Positions 28,594 through 37,187 of a stretch of 64,000 nt of DNA are shown here, piece after piece. The notes beneath the pieces are model-generated. The model had not been told where the DNA came from. It worked only from the letters and a program-made list of their open reading frames with translations, and did not search any database. Position numbers and translations under genes: made by a program. Source of the DNA: Burkholderiales bacterium (GTDB lineage: Bacteria > Pseudomonadota > Gammaproteobacteria > Burkholderiales > Ga0077523); assembly GCA_019747905.1 (NCBI GenBank), contig JAIEQG010000056.1, forward strand, positions 48,169-112,168, in the 5' to 3' direction. The number at the start of each line of letters is the position of its first letter. Within the stretch, counting starts at the first letter, position 1.

Positions 28594-29043
28594 ATGATCG
28601 AGTTCAGTGTGAACGGCCGCACCGTCCAGGTGGACGTCGAGCCCGAGATGCCCCTGCTGTGGGTGCTGCGTGACGAACTCGGCCTGACCGGCACCAAGTA
28701 CGGCTGCGGCATCGCGCTCTGCGGCGCCTGTACTGTGCACGTCGACGGTGCGCCAATGCGCACCTGTCTGCTGCCGGTAGCCGCCGTGGCCGGCAAGAAA
28801 GTCACGACGATCGAAGGGTTGTCCAAGGACGGGACCCATCCGGTACAGAAGGCCTGGGTGCAGCTCCAGGTGCCGCAATGCGGCTACTGCCAGAGCGGCC
28901 AGATCATGGCGGCCGCGGCACTGATCGCCACCGACCGGAAGCCGAGCGACGAGACCATCGACACCACGATGAGCAACATCTGCCGCTGCGGCACATATGT
29001 GCGCATCCGCGAAGCCGTGAAGCTCGCGGCGACGCTGAAGTGA
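28594..29043 (+). CDS. 2Fe-2S subunit of xanthine-dehydrogenase-family molybdoenzyme
   Basis: 149 residues. Plant-type ferredoxin site [20 protein letters not shown] then TC, and a C-terminal helical cluster site [11 protein letters not shown] and [12 protein letters not shown], giving all eight cysteines for two [2Fe-2S] centres. The shape is that of IorA-type small subunits (isoquinoline 1-oxidoreductase and relatives). No signal peptide; such subunits are usually carried through the Tat system by their partner. Preceded by AAGGAGAACG and followed after 11 nt by the large subunit. Confidence 0.93.
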   Translation: MIEFSVNGRTVQVDVEPEMPLLWVLRDELGLTGTKYGCGIALCGACTVHVDGAPMRTCLLPVAAVAGKKVTTIEGLSKDGTHPVQKAWVQLQVPQCGYCQSGQIMAAAALIATDRKPSDETIDTTMSNICRCGTYVRIREAVKLAATLK

Positions 29044-29054
29044 AGGGGCCCGCC

Positions 29055-31205
29055 ATGACCGACACGATCGACAACAGCCGCCGCCAGTTCATCGTCTCTT
29101 CCGCCGCCCTCGGGGGCGGCATGATGATCGGCGTGAACTTCCCCTTCCTCGCCCAGGCCGCCGAAGGCGCCGTGGCCGAAGTCACCCACTGGATCGTGAT
29201 CCAGCCGGACGAGACTGTGGTCATCCGGATCGCACGCTCCGAGCTCGGCCAGGGCAGCTTCACCGGCCTCGCCATGCTGGTGGCCGAAGAGCTCGAGTGC
29301 GACTGGGGCAAGGTGCGCTCCGAGTACGCCGACGTGAACGAGCACGTGCGGCGCAACCGCATCTTCGGGCCCATGACCACCGGCGGCAGCCGCTCCATCC
29401 GCGATTCGAACAAGTACCTGCGCGAAGCCGGCGCCGCCGCGCGCGAGATGCTGATGACCGCCGCCGCGAAGGAATGGGGAGTACCCGCCTCGGAACTGAC
29501 CGTGAGCAAGGGCGTGATCACCCATGCGGCTTCCGGCAAGTCCATCACCTACGGCAAGATCGCGCCGCAGGCGGCACAGCTCGAAGCCCCGAAGGAGCCG
29601 AAGCTCAAGGACCCCAAGGACTGGAAGCTGATCGGCACCTCGCCCGCCCGCTTCGACATTCCTGACAAGACCACCGGCAAGCAGATCTACGCAGCCGATG
29701 TGCGCCTGCCCGGATTGGTGCATGCCTCCATCCGCCAATGCCCGGTGTTCGGCGGCAAGCTTAAATCCGTCGACAAATCGAAGGTCGAAGGCATGCGCGG
29801 CGTGAAGGGCGTGGTCACCGCCGAGGACTGGGTCGCGGTGGTCGCGGACAATTGGTGGCGTGCCAACCAGGCGCTCAATGCGCTGCCCATCGAATGGGAC
29901 GCTGGCGCCAATGGCGAAGTGTCCAGCGAATCGATCCGCACCTTCCTGCGTACCGGCATCGATGCGACCGACATCCCGGTTGCCCGCAAGGACGGCGATG
30001 CGGCCGCGGCGTTCGCCGGCGCGGCGAAGGTGCTGGAAGCCGAGTACTCGGCCCCGTTCCTCAACCACGCGACCATGGAACCGCAAACCGCCACCGCGCT
30101 GATCAAGCCGGACGGCATCGAAGTCTGGGTCGGCACGCAGAACGGCGAGGCCTCCATCGCCGCCGCTTCCGAGGCCGCAGGTGTGCCGTTGGAGAAGGTC
30201 ATCCTGCACAAGATGCACGCAGGTGGCGCCTTCGGCCGGCGCACGGCCTTCAACGAGTTCACCAAGCAGGCGATCAAGATCGCGCAGACCATGCCCGGCA
30301 CGCCGGTAAGGCTGCAGTGGTCGCGCGAGGAAGACATGGTGCAGGGCCGTTATCGCCCGGTGTCGCTCACGAAGCTGCGCGGCGCCCTCGACAAGGACGG
30401 CAACTGGATCGGCTGGCACGTGCGCCAGTCGGAACCCTCCATCGCGGCCGCGGTGCTGACGCAGTTCCTCAAGGACGGCATCGACCAGGTGGGCACCCGC
30501 GTGTTCATCGACTCGCCCTATGGCGTGCCGAACTACACGCTCGAATACGCGATGCGCAACACCCACGTGCTGCTCGGACCGTGGCGCGCGGTGGCCCACA
30601 CGCACAACCCGTTCTTCCGCGAGTGCTTCATCGACGAACTGGCGCAGGCCGCCGGCAAGGATCCGTATCAGTTCCGCCGCGCCATGCTGGAGAAGAAACC
30701 AAAGGATCTCGCAGTGCTCGATGCGGTGGCCAAGGCCGTGGGCTGGGGCACCACGCCGCCCAAGGGCGTCTTCCGCGGCCTCGCCGTGTCGGATTCGTAC
30801 GGCAGCTATTCAGCCGCGGCCGTGGAGATCTCGGTCAAGGGCAAGGAAATCGACGTGAAACGGGTCATCGTCGCGCTCGATCCCGGTTACGTCGTCCATC
30901 CGGACGCCGTCAAGGCCCAGATCGAGAGCGGCGTGGTGTGGGCGCTCAGCGCCGCGATGCTGGAAGAGATCACCATCGACAAGGGTCGCGTGGTGCAGAC
31001 CAACTTCGCGGACTATCCCGTGCTGACCCTGCGGCACACCCCGAAGACGGAATCGATACTCGTGCCGAGTGGCGGCTTCTGGGGCGGCGTGGGCGAACCA
31101 CCGATGGCGGCTGTGGGCCCCGCGTTGGGCAACGCGATCTTCGCAGCCACCGGCCAGCGTGTCCGCCAGCTGCCGCTCAAGCATGCGGGCTTCAGCTACG
31201 CCTGA
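29055..31205 (+). CDS. molybdopterin-binding large subunit (isoquinoline-oxidoreductase-like)
   Basis: 716 residues from ATG 29055. A Tat signal is clear: NSRRQFIVSSAALGGGMMIG. The body follows xanthine-dehydrogenase-family molybdenum hydroxylases of the IorB type: ARSELGQGSFTGLAMLVAEE, FGPMTTGGSRSIRDSN, the cofactor-binding GGAFGRR segment, GPWRAVAHTHNPFFRECFID and the C-terminal GGFWGGVGEPPMAAVGPALG with the catalytic glutamate. Probably periplasmic oxidation of an N-heterocycle or aldehyde, with electrons passed to a cytochrome not seen here. Followed after a repeat by soxY and soxZ. Confidence 0.92.
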   Translation: MTDTIDNSRRQFIVSSAALGGGMMIGVNFPFLAQAAEGAVAEVTHWIVIQPDETVVIRIARSELGQGSFTGLAMLVAEELECDWGKVRSEYADVNEHVRRNRIFGPMTTGGSRSIRDSNKYLREAGAAAREMLMTAAAKEWGVPASELTVSKGVITHAASGKSITYGKIAPQAAQLEAPKEPKLKDPKDWKLIGTSPARFDIPDKTTGKQIYAADVRLPGLVHASIRQCPVFGGKLKSVDKSKVEGMRGVKGVVTAEDWVAVVADNWWRANQALNALPIEWDAGANGEVSSESIRTFLRTGIDATDIPVARKDGDAAAAFAGAAKVLEAEYSAPFLNHATMEPQTATALIKPDGIEVWVGTQNGEASIAAASEAAGVPLEKVILHKMHAGGAFGRRTAFNEFTKQAIKIAQTMPGTPVRLQWSREEDMVQGRYRPVSLTKLRGALDKDGNWIGWHVRQSEPSIAAAVLTQFLKDGIDQVGTRVFIDSPYGVPNYTLEYAMRNTHVLLGPWRAVAHTHNPFFRECFIDELAQAAGKDPYQFRRAMLEKKPKDLAVLDAVAKAVGWGTTPPKGVFRGLAVSDSYGSYSAAAVEISVKGKEIDVKRVIVALDPGYVVHPDAVKAQIESGVVWALSAAMLEEITIDKGRVVQTNFADYPVLTLRHTPKTESILVPSGGFWGGVGEPPMAAVGPALGNAIFAATGQRVRQLPLKHAGFSYA

Positions 31206-31221
31206 GCGGCACCGCGCCGTG

Positions 31222-31264
31222 CACCCCTTCCCCCGGCTACGCCGGGGGAAGGCCGGGATGGGGG
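31222..31264. repeat. REP-like palindromic repeat, half copy
   Basis: CACCCCTTCCCCCGGCTACG then CCGGGGGAAGGCCGGGATGG: one stem of the bipartite family found at 4713-4800 and elsewhere. Lies between the molybdoenzyme gene and soxY. Confidence 0.75.
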
Positions 31265-31276
31265 CGTAGAACCGCC

Positions 31277-31750
31277 GTGCCACGCCCTGGCTCATTGCAG
31301 CCGACACGCTCGAGACGTCGAGCCCTGCAAGCTGCGGCTGCAGGGATGGCGTTGTCCATCCTCCCCATCCGTACCGCCCTGGCCACGCCTGAATCCCTTG
31401 CCACGGCGTTGCGCGAAACCTTCGGCGACATCGAAATCCGGCGCGGCCGCGTCAAGCTCGACATCGCCTTGATCGCCGAGGACGGGACCATCGTCCCGAC
31501 CACCATCACCGTCGACAGCCCGATGACGGAGGCCGACCACGTGCAGGAGATTCATCTGTTCGCCGAGCGCAACCCTCTGCCCCGGGTAGCTGCCTTCTAC
31601 CTCGGCCCCCACAACGGCCGCGCGCAGGTCTCGACCCGCATTCGTCTCGCCGAAGCGCAGCGGGTGATCGCCATCGCCCGCATGAACGACGGATCGTTGT
31701 GGTCCGACGAGATGCAGGTGGAAGTGTCGCTCACCGCCTGCGGCGGGTGA
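31277..31750 (+). CDS. soxY: SoxY-like sulfur carrier protein
   Basis: 157 residues from GTG 31277. A Tat-type start (TRSRRRALQAAAAGMALSIL) precedes a SoxY fold (GRVKLDIALIAEDGTIVPTT, ITVDSPMTEADHVQEIHLFA). SoxY carries sulfur substrates on a cysteine near the end of a GGCGG arm. Here the arm reads SLTACGG, so the cysteine (C155) is kept but its first two glycines are replaced. Overlaps or nearly abuts soxZ. No soxX, soxA, soxB or soxCD is seen; the partner enzyme could be the preceding molybdoenzyme, which is inference. Confidence 0.85.
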   Translation: MPRPGSLQPTRSRRRALQAAAAGMALSILPIRTALATPESLATALRETFGDIEIRRGRVKLDIALIAEDGTIVPTTITVDSPMTEADHVQEIHLFAERNPLPRVAAFYLGPHNGRAQVSTRIRLAEAQRVIAIARMNDGSLWSDEMQVEVSLTACGG

Positions 31751-31764
31751 CGTTCCACAGCCCG

Positions 31765-32085
31765 ATGGCCCGAACCTTCATCCGCATTCCCTCCGCAGTG
31801 AAACTCGGCGAGATCGTCGAAGTGAAGGCGATGATCGAGCACCCGCAGCACTCGGGGTTTCGGCTGGACTATGTCGGCAAACCCATTCCGCGGCACATCG
31901 TCACGACATTCACGTGTACCTACGCCGGGCGCGAAGTGTTCCGCGCAAGCTTCCATCCGGCCATCGCCACCAACCCCTACGTCACTTTCTTCGTGCGCGC
32001 GACGGCGGCGGCCGAACTCGAACTGACCTGGATCGACGACCGCGGCGCGGTCGTCAAGGAACGCGCGGCCCTGAACGTGGCGTGA
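31765..32085 (+). CDS. soxZ: SoxZ thiosulfate-oxidation complex protein
   Basis: 106 residues from ATG 31765 (MARTFIRIPSAVKLGEIVEV). KAMIEHPQHSGFR is the typical SoxZ core, followed by VTTFTCTYAGREVFRASFHP and ANPYVTFFVRA-like strands. SoxZ dimerises with SoxY in the periplasm and has no signal peptide, being co-exported with SoxY. A GTG at 31747 overlapping the soxY stop (GTGA) is a possible alternative start. Confidence 0.9.
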   Translation: MARTFIRIPSAVKLGEIVEVKAMIEHPQHSGFRLDYVGKPIPRHIVTTFTCTYAGREVFRASFHPAIATNPYVTFFVRATAAAELELTWIDDRGAVVKERAALNVA

Positions 32086-32102
32086 CCGATCGCCGCCGAG
32101 TC

Positions 32103-32169
32103 AGCCCTCGCCGGGCCGCCCCAAGAGGGCTGGCCCCCTGGGGGGAAGGGCCGCAGGCCCATCGGGGGG
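32103..32169. repeat. GC-rich intergenic repeat, inverted copy
   Basis: AGCCCTCGCCGGGCCGCCCC through GGCCGCAGGCCCATCGGGGG is almost exactly the reverse complement of 225-293. It sits between the convergent soxZ and binding-protein genes. Confidence 0.8.
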
Positions 32170-32178
32170 AACGTCACC

Positions 32179-33414
32179 TCAGCGCGGCCGCTCCATCTTG
32201 CAGCGGTGTGGCAAAGCCAGTTCCTCCGCCTCGATCCGGCCTTCGGTCTTCCAGCCGAAGCCGGTACCCTCGGCGTCGTACTTCACACCGGGGCCCACTT
32301 TCGTGAACACTGCGGCGTACAGCGGCTGCATGATCTGGTGGTCGTCGGCACGCATGGACATCGTCCCGGTGCCGGCGTCGTAGCGCATGTTCTCGAGCGC
32401 CAGCGCGATCTTGATCGCGTCGATGGACTTCGTGGATTCGATCGCCCGCGCCCACATCTCCACCGCCGCCTTGATCGGCAAGTGGTTCCATTCTTCCTTG
32501 TACTTGCCCTTGAACTCGAGATAGTAGGGCTGAAGCTTGCCGTCGCTCACGTTCGGGTGCCAGGCATTTACGTTGACGAGGCGTTCGGCACCGGCTTCGC
32601 CGATGGCGGTGGGCGTCCCGATGAAATGGGAGTTGAGCGTGTAGAAGCGCGCCGCGAGTCCGGAATCGTGGCTGGCCCGCATCAGGAGGATCAGGTCCGA
32701 TCCCCAGACGCTGGTGATCACCGTGTCGGCTCCGGACGCCCGGATCTTGGCCACGTAGGGTGCGAAGTCCTTGGTCTTCTGCAACTGGATCAGATCGTCC
32801 CCGACGACCTCGATATCCGGCCGCTTCTGTGCGAGCAGTTCTCGCACCAGCTTCCGGACCGCCTGCCCATAGGAATAGTCCTGGTTGAGCAGATAGGCCT
32901 TGCGCACGTTCTTGCTCGCCAGGACCTGCTGCAACAATCCGACGACCTTCTGGTCCCCATTGGCCTCGAAGCGGAAATGCCAGAAGTTGCACTGCTCGTT
33001 GGTCAGCTCAGGAGCAACGCCGCCATAGTTGAGGAACAGCGCCCGGGCATCGGGATTGCGCGCGTTGTGCTTCGCGATCGCCTCGGAGAGTGCGAGCGCG
33101 ACATGGGATCCGGCCGTACCGAACACGAAACGGATGCCCTGATCCGTGGCCGCCTTGAGCACGATCAGCGCTTCGGCCGGGCTCGACTTGCTGTCGAAGG
33201 GCACGAGTTCGACCTTGCGCCCGAGCACTCCGCCACCGGCATTCAATTGATCCACCGCGAACTGCGCATGGTTGGTCCACCACTTGCCCACGGCAGCCGG
33301 CGGACCGCTCAGGGGTTCGATGGTGGCTATGCGGATGGGCGGATCGGCAGCGTCGGCTACTCCGACGGTCAGGATCAGCGACAACATCACAGTGAAAACC
33401 CTGCTGGCAAGCAA
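32179..33414 (-). CDS. branched-chain-type ABC transporter substrate-binding protein
   Basis: 411 residues from TTG 33414, with GGGAGGAG six bases upstream; this start gives a proper signal peptide (LLASRVFTVMLSLILTVGVA, cleavage near ADA). Peripla_BP_6 fold: PPIRIATIEPLSGPPAAVGK, GIRFVFGTAGSHVALALSEA, NEQCNFWHFRFEANGDQKVV and the C-terminal DDHQIMQPLYAAVFTKVG. Soluble periplasmic receptor for an amino acid or aromatic/amide compound. It is an orphan: no permease or ATPase gene adjoins it, so it may share the livHMGF transporter or another one. The substrate is not readable. Confidence 0.87.
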   Translation of the reverse strand: MLASRVFTVMLSLILTVGVADAADPPIRIATIEPLSGPPAAVGKWWTNHAQFAVDQLNAGGGVLGRKVELVPFDSKSSPAEALIVLKAATDQGIRFVFGTAGSHVALALSEAIAKHNARNPDARALFLNYGGVAPELTNEQCNFWHFRFEANGDQKVVGLLQQVLASKNVRKAYLLNQDYSYGQAVRKLVRELLAQKRPDIEVVGDDLIQLQKTKDFAPYVAKIRASGADTVITSVWGSDLILLMRASHDSGLAARFYTLNSHFIGTPTAIGEAGAERLVNVNAWHPNVSDGKLQPYYLEFKGKYKEEWNHLPIKAAVEMWARAIESTKSIDAIKIALALENMRYDAGTGTMSMRADDHQIMQPLYAAVFTKVGPGVKYDAEGTGFGWKTEGRIEAEELALPHRCKMERPR

Positions 33415-33458
33415 CTCGTTCTCCTCCCGAAACACACACCCGGACAACGGTCGGAATC

Positions 33459-33878
33459 CTATCCGGTGACCGGGGGCCACTCCCGGTGCTGCGGCAGATT
33501 ATCGGTGATCTCGAACCACGGGGCCTTCGACCCCACGAACATGTGCAGAGCCGGCCGCACCGCCGGATCGGCGTCGAGCGTACCGATGGCCAGCCAGAAA
33601 CCACCCGGATAGCCTGCGGAAACGTACTGCAGCGTGGAACCGCAGTTTCCGCAGAACGTTCGCCTCACGCCGGGCGAAGATGCGAAGGCCCGCACCGCAT
33701 CGCTCCCTGCCAACCACTGGAATGCAGCGTCCTCGATCCAGGAGTAGCTGCCAAATGCAGCACCGTGGGCCTTCCGACACTGGGAACAATGGCAGTGAGC
33801 CGCATCAGCCACCGGGCCGCTGACCTGGTAGCGAACCGCACCGCAGAGGCAACTCCCGAGCAGCACCGCCTCCCCCAT
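33459..33878 (-). CDS. GFA family (glutathione-dependent formaldehyde-activating-like) protein
   Basis: 139 residues from ATG 33878. Zinc-binding cysteines in GSCLCGAVRYQVSG, HCHCSQCRKAHGAAF and FCGNCGSTL match the CENP-V/GFA fold. Known members include the S-hydroxymethylglutathione synthase Gfa, although many relatives lack that activity. The start lies only 7 nt after the icmF stop, so it is probably the last gene of the oxidoreductase-icmF-GFA transcript. Its contribution to that pathway is unclear. Confidence 0.88.
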   Translation of the reverse strand: MGEAVLLGSCLCGAVRYQVSGPVADAAHCHCSQCRKAHGAAFGSYSWIEDAAFQWLAGSDAVRAFASSPGVRRTFCGNCGSTLQYVSAGYPGGFWLAIGTLDADPAVRPALHMFVGSKAPWFEITDNLPQHREWPPVTG

Positions 33879-33885
33879 GGGCCGA

Positions 33886-36800
33886 CTACATGTTCCTCCG
33901 GTACTGCCCGCCCACCTCGAACAGCGCGTTGGTGATCTGCCCCAGGGAGCAACACCGCACGGCATCCATCAGCACAGCGAAGACGTTCTCGTTGCGGATC
34001 ACCGCACCCTTCAGCCGCTCCAGCATCGCCGGCGCTTCGTGCGCGTGCGCTTTGTGGAAGTCGTCCAGGCGCTTCAACTGCGACTGCTTCTCTTCGTCGC
34101 TCGACCGCGCCAGTTCCAGCTTCTCCGGTACCGGATCACCGTGCGGGTTGCGGAAGGTGTTGACCCCGATGATGGGGTACTCGCCGGTGTGCTTGAGGTG
34201 CTCGTAGTGCAGCGACTCTTCCTGGATCTTGCCGCGCTGGTAGCCCAGCTCCATGGCACCCAGCACGCCGCCGCGCTCGCTGATCGCCTCGAACTCCTTC
34301 AGCACCGCCTCTTCCACCAGGTCGGTCAGCTCGTCGATGATGAAGCTGCCCTGGTTCGGGTTCTCGTTCTTGGCCAAGCCCCACTCGCGGTTGATGATGA
34401 GCTGGATCGCCATGGCGCGCCGGACCGATTCCTCGGTGGGCGTCGTGATCGCTTCGTCGTACGCGTTGGTATGCAGCGAGTTCGCGTTGTCGTACGTGGC
34501 GATCAGCGCCTGCAGCGTCGTGCGAATGTCGTTGAAGTCGATTTCCTGCGCGTGCAGCGAGCGACCCGAGGTCTGGCAGTGGTACTTCAGCTTCTGGCTG
34601 CGCTCGTTCGCACCATACTTGTCGCGCATCGCCACGGCCCAGATGCGCCGGGCCACGCGGCCCAGCACCGTGTACTCGGGGTCCATGCCGTTGCTGAAGA
34701 AGAACGACAGGTTCGGCGCGAAGTCGTCGATGTGCATGCCACGAGCGAGATAAGCCTCGACGAAAGTGAAGCCGTTCGAGAGCGTGAACGCGAGCTGGCT
34801 GATCGGGTTCGCACCGGCTTCGGCGATGTGATAGCCCGAGATCGACACCGAGTAGAAATTGCGCACGTCGTGATGGACGAAGTATTCCTGGATGTCGCCC
34901 ATCACCTTCAACGAAAACTCGGTGGAGAAGATGCAGGTGTTCTGCCCCTGGTCTTCCTTCAGGATGTCGGCCTGCACCGTGCCGCGCACGTTCTCCAGCA
35001 CCCAGGCACGGATCTTCTGCGCTTCGTCATCCGTCGGCTCGCGACCGTTGTCGGCCTTGAACTTCTCGAGGTTCTGGTCGATGGCAGTGTTCATGAACAT
35101 CGCCAGCAGCGAAGGCGCAGGCCCGTTGATGGTCATCGACACCGACGTGTTCGGCGCGGTCAGGTCGAAGCCCGAGTACAGCACCTTCATGTCCTCGACC
35201 GTGGCAATGGATACGCCCGAGTTGCCCACCTTGCCGTAGATGTCCGGCCGCAGATCGGGGTCGTTGCCGTACAGCGTCACGGAATCGAATGCAGTCGACA
35301 GCCGTTTGGCCGGCATGCCTTGCGACACCATCTTGAACCGGCGGTTGGTGCGGAACGCATCTCCTTCACCGGCGAACATGCGGGTCGGGTCCTCCCCCTC
35401 CCTCTTGAAGGCGAACACGCCGCCGGTGAACGGGAACGAGCCGGGCACGTTCTCCATCCAGAGCCAGCGCAGCAGCTCGCCGTGGCATTCGTAGCGCGGC
35501 AGGACAACCTTGCGGATCCTCGTACCGGACAGCGACTTTGTGGTCAGCGCCGTGCGAATCTCCTTGTCGCGGATCTTCACCACGTATTCGTCGCCGCTGT
35601 AGGCCTTCTGCATGTCGGGCCACATGGCGAGCAGCTTCTTCGACGCAGCGTCGAGGCGTGCGTCCCGATCGGCGATCAGCGCGTCGAGCTTGGTGGCCCC
35701 GGCGTCGGCACCGAGCATCCGCTTGGATTCGGCAAGCTGCTGCCGCTCGCGAGCGATGCGCGCCTGCTCCAGCCCGCGCTTGTGGTGGGTGCGGATCGTG
35801 TCCGAGATCTCCGCCAGGTAACGCACCCGGGGTGCGGGAACGATAGGCGTCTGATGGGTCGAATGGCGCGTGGATACCGGAGGCAGTTTTGACATGGCTG
35901 TCTTCAACCCCAGATCGGTCAGCTTCGGCAGGATCGCCTGAAAAAGTGCAGTGACACCATCGTCGTTGAAACGAGCGGCCATGGTGCCGAACACCATCAT
36001 CTCGTCCGGCCGCTTGGCGAAGTCGCCCTTGTTGCGCTGGACCTGCTTCGCCACGTCGCGCAGCGCGTCCAGAGCGCCCTTGCGGTCGAACTTGTTGATC
36101 GCCACGAAGTCGGCGAAGTCCAGCATGTCGATCTTCTCGAGCTGGCTGGCGGCACCGTACTCGGGCGTCATCACGTACAGGCTCGCGTTCACGTGCGGCA
36201 CGATGGCGGCGTCGCCCTGGCCGATGCCGGAGGTCTCCACCAGAATCAGGTCGAACCCGGCCACCTTGCACGCCGCGATCACGTCGGGCAACGCCTTGCT
36301 GATCTCGCTCCCTGCTTCGCGCGTGGCGAGCGAGCGCATGTAGACTTTCGGGCCCTTGCCCCACGGGTTGATCGCGTTCATGCGGATGCGATCGCCGAGC
36401 AACGCCCCGCCGCTCTTGCGGCGCGACGGATCGATGGAGATGAGCGCGATCGACAGCGTGTCGTCCTGGTCGAGCCGCAGGCGGCGGATCAGTTCGTCGG
36501 TCAGCGAGCTCTTGCCCGCGCCACCGGTGCCGGTGACACCCAGGCTGGGCACCTTGGACTTCGCGGCCGCCTCATTCAACGCTTCGCGCAACTTCGGATC
36601 GGCGCGTTCCAGCTCCAGCGCGGTAATGACCTGCGACAGGGCGCGCCAGCGCTTGCCGACGTCCTTGTCCTTGAGCGCGTCGATCTTGGTGGGTGCAAAG
36701 GGTGCCAGGTCCACGTCGCACGCCGCGATCATCGAGCCGATCATTCCCATCAGGCCGAGCTTCTGCCCATCCTCCGGCGAGAAGATCCGCGTCACGCCGT

Positions 36801-37164
36801 ACTTGTGCAGCTCTTCGATCTCGGGGCCGACGATCACGCCGCCGCCGCCGCCGAACACCTTGATGCGTTCGCCGCCGCGTTCGCGCAGCAGGTCCATCAT
36901 GTACTTGAAGTACTCGACGTGGCCGCCCTGGTAGGAGCTCACGGCGATGCCCTGCACGTCTTCCTGGAGCGCAGCGGTCACCACTTCGTCCACCGACCGG
37001 TTGTGGCCGAGGTGGATCACCTCGGCACCCATGCTCTGCAGGATGCGCCGCATGATGTTGATCGAAGCATCGTGTCCGTCGAACAACGAGGCGGCGGTGA
37101 CGAAGCGCACCTTCTGGGTCGGACGGTACTCGGCGAGTTTCTTGGATTCGGAGAGATCGGTCAT
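33886..37164 (-). CDS. icmF: fused isobutyryl-CoA mutase IcmF
   Basis: 1092 residues. Adenosylcobalamin-dependent rearrangement of isobutyryl-CoA and n-butyryl-CoA in the cytosol. Order of domains: B12-binding ([20 protein letters not shown] and [20 protein letters not shown], residues 20-160); the MeaI-type G-protein chaperone with P-loop [38 protein letters not shown] and AINKFDRKG (200-390); then a linker and the TIM-barrel mutase (about 540-1092) with EDGDPTR-like substrate loops and [20 protein letters not shown]. The full fusion is intact. ATG 37164; 23 nt downstream of the oxidoreductase gene, together suggesting valine or branched-chain 2-oxoacid catabolism. Confidence 0.95.
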   Translation of the reverse strand: MTDLSESKKLAEYRPTQKVRFVTAASLFDGHDASINIMRRILQSMGAEVIHLGHNRSVDEVVTAALQEDVQGIAVSSYQGGHVEYFKYMMDLLRERGGERIKVFGGGGGVIVGPEIEELHKYGVTRIFSPEDGQKLGLMGMIGSMIAACDVDLAPFAPTKIDALKDKDVGKRWRALSQVITALELERADPKLREALNEAAAKSKVPSLGVTGTGGAGKSSLTDELIRRLRLDQDDTLSIALISIDPSRRKSGGALLGDRIRMNAINPWGKGPKVYMRSLATREAGSEISKALPDVIAACKVAGFDLILVETSGIGQGDAAIVPHVNASLYVMTPEYGAASQLEKIDMLDFADFVAINKFDRKGALDALRDVAKQVQRNKGDFAKRPDEMMVFGTMAARFNDDGVTALFQAILPKLTDLGLKTAMSKLPPVSTRHSTHQTPIVPAPRVRYLAEISDTIRTHHKRGLEQARIARERQQLAESKRMLGADAGATKLDALIADRDARLDAASKKLLAMWPDMQKAYSGDEYVVKIRDKEIRTALTTKSLSGTRIRKVVLPRYECHGELLRWLWMENVPGSFPFTGGVFAFKREGEDPTRMFAGEGDAFRTNRRFKMVSQGMPAKRLSTAFDSVTLYGNDPDLRPDIYGKVGNSGVSIATVEDMKVLYSGFDLTAPNTSVSMTINGPAPSLLAMFMNTAIDQNLEKFKADNGREPTDDEAQKIRAWVLENVRGTVQADILKEDQGQNTCIFSTEFSLKVMGDIQEYFVHHDVRNFYSVSISGYHIAEAGANPISQLAFTLSNGFTFVEAYLARGMHIDDFAPNLSFFFSNGMDPEYTVLGRVARRIWAVAMRDKYGANERSQKLKYHCQTSGRSLHAQEIDFNDIRTTLQALIATYDNANSLHTNAYDEAITTPTEESVRRAMAIQLIINREWGLAKNENPNQGSFIIDELTDLVEEAVLKEFEAISERGGVLGAMELGYQRGKIQEESLHYEHLKHTGEYPIIGVNTFRNPHGDPVPEKLELARSSDEEKQSQLKRLDDFHKAHAHEAPAMLERLKGAVIRNENVFAVLMDAVRCCSLGQITNALFEVGGQYRRNM

Positions 37165-37187
37165 GACATGCTCGGCGTCTTGGGTTG

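Noticed and set aside
33877..35892. 671-codon plus-strand open frame
   Set aside because: Antisense to icmF, whose three domains are intact on the minus strand.
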